DNA of 64,000 nucleotides from the NCBI RefSeq assembly GCF_904848665.1, contig NZ_CAJHCQ010000007.1, positions 1 to 64,000 on the forward strand, written 5' to 3'. Shown piece by piece: positions 58,441 to 64,000 of this stretch (the stretch's first letter is position 1; every line of letters begins with the position of its first letter). The position numbers and the translations under genes are program-made. The notes beneath the pieces are model-generated. The model was not told where the DNA came from and ran no database searches. It was given only the letters and a program-made list of their open reading frames with translations. Origin of the DNA: Paraburkholderia hiiakae (GTDB lineage: Bacteria > Pseudomonadota > Gammaproteobacteria > Burkholderiales > Burkholderiaceae).

Positions 58441-59745
58441 TTAACCCGGCTTGCGCCACGGGCGCTCGCGCGGCCCGTGCTCGGGCGGAAAGTCCGCGCA
58501 CAACACGTGTGTCGCGCCGCCGTAGTCGAGTGCGATGGCGGCCGTGTAGCAGAGCTCGCCGTCGCTGAGCGAATAGTGCGGACCCATCACCGCGACCGTG
58601 CCGGGCGCGGCAAGCGCACGCCGGAAGTACTCGCGGCGCGACCAGTTGCTGTTGGTGTCGGGATAGAAAGGCGCGAAGCGCGCGGGCCGCCCGACGCCGG
58701 GCATGGCAATCGAAGGCTCGTGTTGCTCGCCGTGTTCGTCCGCGGTGAAGACGCGCTGCGCGTGGCTGCTGCCGTCGCCGAAAATCGCTTCGGCGGCCGC
58801 TTCGAGCGTTCCGCCGCCCGTGAGCACACGTGCGCCACACAGCATCGCGTGTGAGAGCGCGCCGAAATTGACCTGCTCGATGATCTCGGTGCTGCGCTGG
58901 TAGTCGGCGAAGCGCCGCCACATCGACTGCGCGAGCGCGGGCGCGGCGGCGCTGGCTGCCCGTACCGAAGCTTGTGGCTCGCCGAACCAGAAGCCCTGCA
59001 CGAGATCGACGTCGGCCTGCATCAGCACCATGAGTTGCGGCTCGGTCTCGACGCCTTCTGCGAGCACCATCGTGCCGGCGTGATGAAGGATCGAGACGAG
59101 CTCCGAGATGAATGCCACATGACTTTCTCCGCTAGCCGCGCGTGTGACGAGCGAGCGGTCGAGTTTGACGATGTCGGGCCGGTAGCGCCAGACGCGATCG
59201 AAATTGGAGAAACCCGCGCCGAAGTCGTCGAGCGCGACGAGGAAATCGCGGCCGCCGGCGGGCGCCCTTTCGTCGACGAACGAGCTGTGCTCGTCGCCGC
59301 CGCGTTGCTCGAGTACCTCGATCACCACACGTTCGTGCGGGAAGTCGAAGTGCCGGCACAGGCCGTCGATTGCGGCTTGCGCGGGGTCGGCGGCGCGTGC
59401 GCTGCGCGGCAGCGTGTTCAGGAAGATCCAGCCGGTCTCCACGCGTTGCTCGACGAAATTCGCGAGGTGCAGGCAGCGGGCGAGCGCGTCGAGCTGTTGC
59501 GCTTCGGCGCCTTCTACCGTTGCGAACAGGTCCGCCGGGGCGACGGTATGACCCGACTCGTCGGTGACGCGCAGCAACGCCTCATAGCCGACCACGCGCT
59601 GATGCGTGATCGAGAGCACGGGCTGGAATGCGCTGTCGAGCGCGCAACCATGCCAGTGCGCGCCCCAGCCGGCAGCACGCCGCTGGAGTGGGGCGGGCGG
59701 GCTGCCGGTGGCAGTCGCCTTTGCGTTCGACGGATCGTTCGGCAT
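58441..59745 (-). CDS. EAL phosphodiesterase with YkuI-like C-terminal sensor
   Basis: 434 residues. The EAL domain (about 35-270) keeps YEALLR, the Asn in FLNTLP, the Glu pair in VIEVLEQ, LDDFGAGFSNFDRV, IVKLDRS, AEGVET and the QGFWFG end, so c-di-GMP hydrolysis is likely. The rest (about 285-425) has a PAS/Cache-like layout ending AIALDYGGATHVLCADF, resembling the YkuI C-terminal domain. It is the fifth c-di-GMP-related protein in the window and lies away from the 19-26 kb group. Confidence 0.85.
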   Translation of the reverse strand: MPNDPSNAKATATGSPPAPLQRRAAGWGAHWHGCALDSAFQPVLSITHQRVVGYEALLRVTDESGHTVAPADLFATVEGAEAQQLDALARCLHLANFVEQRVETGWIFLNTLPRSARAADPAQAAIDGLCRHFDFPHERVVIEVLEQRGGDEHSSFVDERAPAGGRDFLVALDDFGAGFSNFDRVWRYRPDIVKLDRSLVTRAASGESHVAFISELVSILHHAGTMVLAEGVETEPQLMVLMQADVDLVQGFWFGEPQASVRAASAAAPALAQSMWRRFADYQRSTEIIEQVNFGALSHAMLCGARVLTGGGTLEAAAEAIFGDGSSHAQRVFTADEHGEQHEPSIAMPGVGRPARFAPFYPDTNSNWSRREYFRRALAAPGTVAVMGPHYSLSDGELCYTAAIALDYGGATHVLCADFPPEHGPRERPWRKPG

Positions 59746-60005
59746 GGCTCGGGACGCGCGGCGGCGCGCGCGGTTCGTGTGCGTTTGAACCCGCAGGCCC
59801 GCGCCCGACGGCGGTAAGCGGCGGAGCCTGTCGTCAAGTGTACGGACTATCGGAAAATGCTGCGCGCACGAGTCGTGCCAGGTGCGACGTGCGATGCGCG
59901 CCGGTGGAGGGTGGGGAGAGTCGAAGTCGGGAGGGCGCCCGCGTCGGGTGCGAGCGCCTCGGGTACCGCCTGCTGGCGGTCGGGTTTGCCGCCTGGTGTT
60001 GCCGC

Positions 60006-60266
60006 TCAGTGCGCGGTGTCGGGCACGTCGAGAATCAGGATGATGGTCCAGTCCGCGTCGCCTTCGTGATGATATTGACGTTCAGCGACGATGAACGGCT
60101 GCTGCTTGCCGGCCGGCCCGAGGAACAGCACGTCGCCTTCCATCGGCAGGCATTCGATGGGGGGCAGCGCGAGATACGCGTCCTGGCTGCCGCCGCGTGG
60201 CATCAGTTTTTCGATCTTGCGTGAGGCCGCTTCGGTCCATTCGATGTCGAGCTGGATGTTGCTCAT
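60006..60266 (-). CDS. Conserved hypothetical protein
   Basis: 86 residues, soluble, starting MSNIQLDIEWTEAASRKIEK and ending WTIILILDVPDTAH; a good-looking compact sequence of beta-rich character with LPMEGDVLFLGPAG in the middle. I do not recognise the family. An open reading frame in another phase overlaps it but has a shadow-like composition. Confidence 0.65.
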   Translation of the reverse strand: MSNIQLDIEWTEAASRKIEKLMPRGGSQDAYLALPPIECLPMEGDVLFLGPAGKQQPFIVAERQYHHEGDADWTIILILDVPDTAH

Positions 60267-60415
60267 TGCGTTTCTCCGCGCGTGGCGCGCACAAAAGGTT
60301 GGGTCTACGCCGACCGGGGCGTTTTCGAGGTGCGCGACTTTAGCATACCGCGCCCGCGCGCCGTCGCGGTGGCGATGCGCACGAGGCCAGAAACGTGGCG
60401 GGGCGACGCGGCGAA

Positions 60416-60451
60416 TAAAAAAGCCGATGACGGCAAGACCGGCATCGGCTT
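60416..60451 (-). terminator. Terminator downstream of the His-rich exported protein
   Basis: AAGCCGATG-x-CGG / CCG-x-CATCGGCTT with loop CAAGA; on the minus strand it is followed by a run of T (60422-60417). It ends the transcript of 60513-60740, 62 nt after the stop. Confidence 0.85.
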
Positions 60452-60512
60452 CATTCCCGGGAAGGCGCTGCCCGCGTGCGCTGGGCTGCGCGCCTTCTGG
60501 CCTCTCACGTTC

Positions 60513-60740
60513 TTACTGGGCGGGAGCCTTCTTGTGATGCGAATGCCCCGACTTGTGATGCATCATGGGCGCCGGTGCGGGCGCGGCTTCCTGTTGCTGC
60601 TGGAGGGCCTGCGCGCGTTGGAGGACGTCGTCGGCCCTGGCCGGATCGGTGCTCATCGTGATGCCGTTATCCGACTGCGCATGCGCAGCGCCCGCCAGTG
60701 CGGAAAGTGAAATCAGGACTGCGAGGGACACTTTTTTCAT
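60513..60740 (-). CDS. Small exported protein with His/Lys-rich tail
   Basis: 75 residues. A clear signal peptide (1-22, cleavage after AHA) leaves a 53-residue mature peptide with a Gln-rich run (RAQALQQQQE) and a C-terminus HHKSGHSHHKKAPAQ carrying five His. This could bind metal ions in the periplasm, but no family is recognised. Strong start MKKVSLAVLISLSALAG with GGAGGTAAAG upstream; own terminator. Confidence 0.75.
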   Translation of the reverse strand: MKKVSLAVLISLSALAGAAHAQSDNGITMSTDPARADDVLQRAQALQQQQEAAPAPAPMMHHKSGHSHHKKAPAQ

Positions 60741-60899
60741 CTTTACCTCCGAAGGAGCGGTTTATGGACCCAGCCGATACCTGTCCAAGCAGGATGGACA
60801 TGTCATTCTAACGACCAAATACTCGCTCCAGATGACATCGCGTAAGTCGTTCGCTTAGGACTTACATCTCGTTACATCTGACGCCGTCATACGCTCATA

Positions 60900-61637
60900 C
60901 TAGAACCAGCCGATCATCCGATACACATAAAACTGGGCAACCCCAATCGATTCGTGTAGCGCCGTTTCGGCGGACTTGAGATTGGCCACACGCGGGAGCA
61001 GGCCGCGCTCGACGCGGCGCACGTTGGATACCGCGGGCAGCGGGTTCATGTCGAAGCGCTGAAAATCGAGCATCGCGCGGCGCATCTGGTACGACGACGT
61101 CACGAGCAGGAGCGTTTCATCGTTCCCGGCCCGGACGATGGGCGCGACGTTGCGCGCGTTCTGATACGTCGTGAGGCTCTGGTTTTCGAGCACGAGATCG
61201 GCGCTCGGCACGCCGGCGCGCAGCAGGTAAGGCGCGTAGTTGTCGGCCTCGGCGCTCGGATGGTGCTCCGGGTTGCCGCCACTCACGATCACGCGGCACG
61301 TGCCGCCCGCGCGCGCGCACTGCGCGTACAGTTCGGCGGCGAGGGCAATGCGTGCGTAGACGTCGCGCGCGGGGACCAGTTGGCCATCGCGGGATTCGGT
61401 GCCGCCGCCCAGCATGATGATGGCGGTGCGCGGACCGAAGCGCGTTGGGCCGATTTTCGCTTGATCGTAGGGAGTGCGATATAACGCCGGCTGCGCGATA
61501 TCGAGCAGCACCCCGGTGAGCCAGCCGGTGGCGAGCAGCCAGAAGACCAGCGCCGCGCAGGCTGCGACACGCCAGCGCGCCCCGCGCCACAGCAGGCCGA
61601 GCGCAATAAATAGCGCAAACAAAACGATTAGAATCAA
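60900..61637 (-). CDS. YdcF/SanA-like DUF218 membrane protein
   Basis: 245 residues: two N-terminal membrane helices (1-17, 24-47) and a DUF218 domain (about 70-220) with TAIIMLGGGTESRDG, VIVSGGNPEHHPSEA-like run (VIVSGGNP), LENQSLTTYQNA and LLVTSSYQMRRAML. Related proteins (SanA, ElyC) affect the envelope barrier and murein precursors; the reaction is not established. Its stop is at the very edge of an AT-richer region. Confidence 0.85.
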   Translation of the reverse strand: MILIVLFALFIALGLLWRGARWRVAACAALVFWLLATGWLTGVLLDIAQPALYRTPYDQAKIGPTRFGPRTAIIMLGGGTESRDGQLVPARDVYARIALAAELYAQCARAGGTCRVIVSGGNPEHHPSAEADNYAPYLLRAGVPSADLVLENQSLTTYQNARNVAPIVRAGNDETLLLVTSSYQMRRAMLDFQRFDMNPLPAVSNVRRVERGLLPRVANLKSAETALHESIGVAQFYVYRMIGWF

Positions 61638-61907
61638 TTTGGATGAGGTAACGTATTGTTTTCGGGAAAACGCGCGTCCAACCGACCTTTGCGCCGCGAA
61701 CGTGGCGCGGCGTTGGCCGTGCGGGAAGCGGCGAAGCTGCTTTCACGGGGCCCGGATAACCTGCAGTCCCTGCCGCTGCACAGCGCGCGGATGGGGCGCG
61801 CCGGCCCGCCAGGGCACAGAGTGCGCCGTTCTCAGGTCCGCATTGCGCCGCAGCCGGCTTGCGCGAGGCTCAATGATCGCAGGACTGCATTTTAAGAAAG
61901 AAGTGAG

Positions 61908-62222
61908 ATGACCACGTATTCCAACGAAGCAGTCCTCGAAGCGCTACGGCGGGTGCAGTATCGGCAGGTCCCGTGGGCGCGTCGTCCTGAAGTGTTCCAA
62001 TATTTGCGCGATCTCGGCATGATGGACATCGTCCGGCAACGCACGGTTGCGCCGGCGCCGGGCTTCCATGCGCCGGTCGATATCGCGGTGCTCACCGATC
62101 GTGGCCGCGCGGAATTCGCCCGGCTCGCGCGCGACGAACGTACGCTGCAGTGGAGCGCGCATCGCGTGGCCGACTACGTCGCGGAGCGCGTGCCCCAATC
62201 CGGCCTCGAAGCCAGCCAGTAG
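61908..62222 (+). CDS. Conserved hypothetical protein, possibly helix-turn-helix
   Basis: 104 residues, starting MTTYSNEAVLEALRRVQYRQ with GAAGTGAG upstream. The predicted helices at 8-40 and the stretch PVDIAVLTDRGRAEFARLAR resemble small winged-helix proteins, but no family is recognised. A terminator hairpin of the opposite strand lies downstream at 62254-62286. Confidence 0.65.
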   Translation: MTTYSNEAVLEALRRVQYRQVPWARRPEVFQYLRDLGMMDIVRQRTVAPAPGFHAPVDIAVLTDRGRAEFARLARDERTLQWSAHRVADYVAERVPQSGLEASQ

Positions 62223-62253
62223 CACTCTACCTTCTCTATCTCCCTCGTCCCGC

Positions 62254-62286
62254 CAAAAAAAAGCCCGCATCGAAAGATACGGGCTT
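62254..62286 (-). terminator. Terminator of the exported Pro-rich protein gene
   Basis: Stem AAGCCCG / CGGGCTT with inner ATC-GAAA-GAT hairpin; on the minus strand it is followed by a run of eight T. It lies about 180 nt after the stop of 62469-62756. Confidence 0.8.
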
Positions 62287-62468
62287 ACCGGAATTACTGC
62301 TGCCACGCTGTGCTTGATGGCGTATGGGTAGACCGCACGTGAGGCGCGGTGGTTCCCTGGGGCAGGGTATATGCTGAGCCGCGAGGTCCGGGGACGGCTT
62401 GCCGCCTCCGTCATCGTCCCTCTTTCATCGGTCCCGGCAGTCCCCTCGATGGTGTTTCGCTGGCCGGC

Positions 62469-62756
62469 TCACCGCCGCTGCGTCGGCTCCTGCCGCTGCG
62501 GCGCGCTGCGGCGGGCATTGTCTGCTATGTCGCCGCGCAAATCGCCGCGCGGCACCGGCGGGTTGCCCGCGTTCGGGCCAGGCGCTGCGGGCGGCGGAGC
62601 ATGCGCGCCGGTGCGCGATATCGACCATGGCGGTACGGAGGCATGCGGCGGCTGGGCCGCGGCGCTGAACGACACAAACGACGCCGCCGGCACGAAGAGG
62701 GCGAGGGTGGACAGCGAAACCATGATGCCCCGGATGTGCAGGTTCATGGATTTCAT
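62469..62756 (-). CDS. Small exported Pro-rich protein
   Basis: 95 residues. A signal peptide (1-34, ending FSAAAQ) precedes a short Pro/Ala-rich mature peptide (PPPAAPGPNAGNPPVPRG). Start ATG 62756 has GGGGAACC upstream. No family recognised; possibly a secreted structural or periplasmic peptide. Composition alone could also arise by chance in this GC-rich DNA, hence the moderate confidence, though a terminator follows. Confidence 0.55.
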   Translation of the reverse strand: MKSMNLHIRGIMVSLSTLALFVPAASFVSFSAAAQPPHASVPPWSISRTGAHAPPPAAPGPNAGNPPVPRGDLRGDIADNARRSAPQRQEPTQRR

Positions 62757-62989
62757 GGTGGTTCCCCGTCAATCCAGTTTCTTGACGTTAATGGACATGC
62801 TCCTAAGCTAACGTCGGACGCGAAAGCGCGCTGTAAATATTGGTAATGAGATGTATCGCGCGGTGCCGATCGCTTTGTTGCGGACGCAGCGATGTCAGAT
62901 GCAGTCTGGATGAGCCAGAGAGGGCGGCAGTGCTGGTCCAGGACCGGACCACGGTCTGCAGCGGCCGCGGAGTGCGGAGGGGATGGGAG

Positions 62990-63021
62990 AAAAACACGCC
63001 GGGTGCACGAGGCACCCGGCG
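62990..63021 (-). terminator. Terminator of the DUF4096 gene
   Basis: 9-bp stem GCCGGGTGC / GCACCCGGC with loop ACGAG; on the minus strand it is followed by GTGTTTTT. It starts about 21 nt after the stop of 63043-63444. Confidence 0.85.
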
Positions 63022-63042
63022 GAACAGCAAATGAAGCGTGGC

Positions 63043-63444
63043 TCAGGCCATCTTGACCGGCGCGCGCCACGATTCCGGGTTGGTCCAGAACGCGCCACGC
63101 AGGCGATCGCGACTGGGCGGTGCGGGCGGTTTGGTCGCCGTGGCGCCGATACGGCCGCGCAGCGAAATTTCACGCCCGTTCGTGCTCAGTCGCTTGACGA
63201 TTTCCGCAAGCGTGCCGTCCGCTTGCCACTCATCGAAACGGCGGCGGCAGGTCGGCGGCGAGGGGTAACGGCCAGGGAGCTTGGACCAGCCTTCACCCGT
63301 CGAAAGCACCCAGAGCACCGCGTTGACCACAGCACGCGCTTCGACGCGAGGCCGTCCGCGCCGTTCGCTCCGTGCCGGTTCAGCACAGAACAACGCCTCG
63401 ACCAGCGCCCATTCGTTGTCTCTCAAATCGTCGAACAGCATCAT
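63043..63444 (-). CDS. Transposase-derived DUF4096 protein
   Basis: 133 residues. The N-terminal 100 residues match the DUF4096 domain that begins IS5/IS402-type transposases: FDDLRDNEWALVEALF, GRPRVEARAVVNAVLWVL, CRRRFDEWQADGTLAEIV. The catalytic DDE domain is absent; instead a short unrelated basic tail follows, ending WRAPVKMA. It has its own AGGTG ribosome site and terminator and no inverted-repeat ends nearby, so it is a domesticated or truncated transposase gene rather than an active element. Confidence 0.8.
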   Translation of the reverse strand: MMLFDDLRDNEWALVEALFCAEPARSERRGRPRVEARAVVNAVLWVLSTGEGWSKLPGRYPSPPTCRRRFDEWQADGTLAEIVKRLSTNGREISLRGRIGATATKPPAPPSRDRLRGAFWTNPESWRAPVKMA

Positions 63445-63867
63445 GTTTCACCTCAGCGAAGCTATCTCCGGTGCGCTGCCCCGCGCTGCGCACTCTTCAT
63501 GTACTCCCGGCAGGATGCCGGAGTACCAGGCGGGCCCGGCTGGAACTGTCCCGGACTGCATGCTTCCGGTACGTCCATCGAACCTGTGCGTGCCTTAATG
63601 CGAAAACCGTGCCAGCACGTACGTTCTCGTCTTGAAGCCGCGTGGCGCCAAGCCCGCGCGGGAGATTGCCAGGGGCGTATAAGACTCGAAAACACTTATC
63701 GAGAAAATCGGGAGAATCACCAATCTTGTGCAGATAAGCCCGTCCTGCGTGCGTTTGCGCCGTATTGCTGCACTGCGGCGAACCATGGGCAGCGCGCTTC
63801 CTCTACCCAGAGTGGTGGGTGCCCGGCATAAAATCGCATGAAAACGGACAATTCATGAGGCAAGCGG
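63445..63867. other. Intergenic region between DUF4096 gene and LysR gene
   Basis: No gene supported. A bulged hairpin lies at 63501-63526 (GTACTCCCGGC / GCCGGAGTAC). AT-richer DNA around 63680-63740 may hold promoters. No terminal inverted repeats or target duplication of an insertion element are seen. Confidence 0.55.
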
Positions 63868-64000
63868 ATGAATGTGACGCTGCGGCAATTGCGAGTCTTC
63901 ATCGAGGTCGCCCGGCTGCAGAGTTTTAGCCGGGCAGGGGACGAAATCGGGCTCACGCAGTCGGCGGTGAGCCGTTGTGTGCGCGAACTCGAAGCCGAGA
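63868..64000 (+). CDS. LysR family regulator (N-terminal part, truncated by window)
   Basis: The first 44 codons, running off the window end. [20 protein letters not shown] then [18 protein letters not shown] is the start of a LysR winged helix-turn-helix. GAGGCAAGCGG precedes the ATG at 63868. Target and effector cannot be inferred. Confidence 0.85.
   Translation, partial: MNVTLRQLRVFIEVARLQSFSRAGDEIGLTQSAVSRCVRELEAE

Noticed and set aside
63043..63444. Intact insertion sequence around the DUF4096 gene
   Set aside because: No DDE domain, no terminal inverted repeats and no target duplication were seen.

Overview
The window comes from a high-GC betaproteobacterium, most probably Burkholderia sensu lato (Burkholderia, Paraburkholderia or Caballeronia). 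The pointers are the hpnJ-hpnK-hpnL hopanoid genes, a Pseudomonas/Burkholderia-type arginine succinyltransferase cluster with separate AruF and AruG subunits, the riboswitch-cbtB-cbtA cobalt module, and strongly GC3-biased coding. The genus is inferred from gene content only. It looks like ordinary chromosome with short operons. I found no rRNA, tRNA, CRISPR array, prophage or intact insertion sequence.

Layout. 1-2.4 kb: end of a hopanoid side-chain operon (hpnJ partial, hpnK, hpnL). 2.4-4.8 kb: a lipoprotein with two BamE-like modules, a patatin phospholipase, and a chromosomal MazEF toxin-antitoxin pair on the minus strand. 4.9-6.8 kb: a histidine-phosphatase-like gene facing a cobalamin riboswitch that leads cbtB-cbtA. 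7.1-19.1 kb: an arginine uptake and catabolism block: permeases and ATPase (hisQMP-like), an AraC-family ArgR-type regulator, the complete succinyltransferase pathway (astC, aruF, aruG, astD, astB, astE), then the periplasmic binding protein. Together these import arginine and convert it to glutamate and succinate.

19.4-26.1 kb: four c-di-GMP-related proteins (two EAL-HDOD, one HDOD, one PAS-GGDEF-EAL). 26.3-30.1 kb: an exported peroxiredoxin, a small membrane protein, a glycosyltransferase-methyltransferase fusion, a second BamE-like lipoprotein and a DUF1232 protein. 30.1-37.9 kb: an mdtABC-type RND efflux operon. 38.3-43.2 kb: an IclR regulator, a candidate small RNA, an acyl-CoA synthetase-like ligase divergent from a LysR regulator, and an SDR oxidoreductase.

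43.3-50.3 kb: ammonium transporter divergent from an orphan histidine kinase, a DJ-1/PfpI protein, an acetyltransferase, an Ala/Gln-rich lipoprotein, and an Rrf2 regulator next to an NAD(P)-binding oxidoreductase with similar palindromes before both. 50.4-59.7 kb: large MscS channel, cysteine-dioxygenase-like gene divergent from an Lrp/AsnC regulator, FUSC exporter, membrane protein, ArfB ribosome rescue factor, and an EAL phosphodiesterase. 60-64 kb: small exported or hypothetical proteins, a YdcF-type protein, a transposase-derived DUF4096 protein, and the first 44 codons of a LysR regulator.

The most interesting unexplained signals are non-coding: a structured candidate small RNA at about 39.36-39.55 kb, a perfect 18-bp inverted repeat after the LysR gene at 42.34 kb, a structured leader before astC, and paired operators around the Rrf2 gene. 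Among proteins, the two-module BamE-like lipoproteins, the EAL-HDOD pair with opposite catalytic-residue status, the sugar-transferase/methyltransferase fusion and the lone DUF4096 gene stand out.
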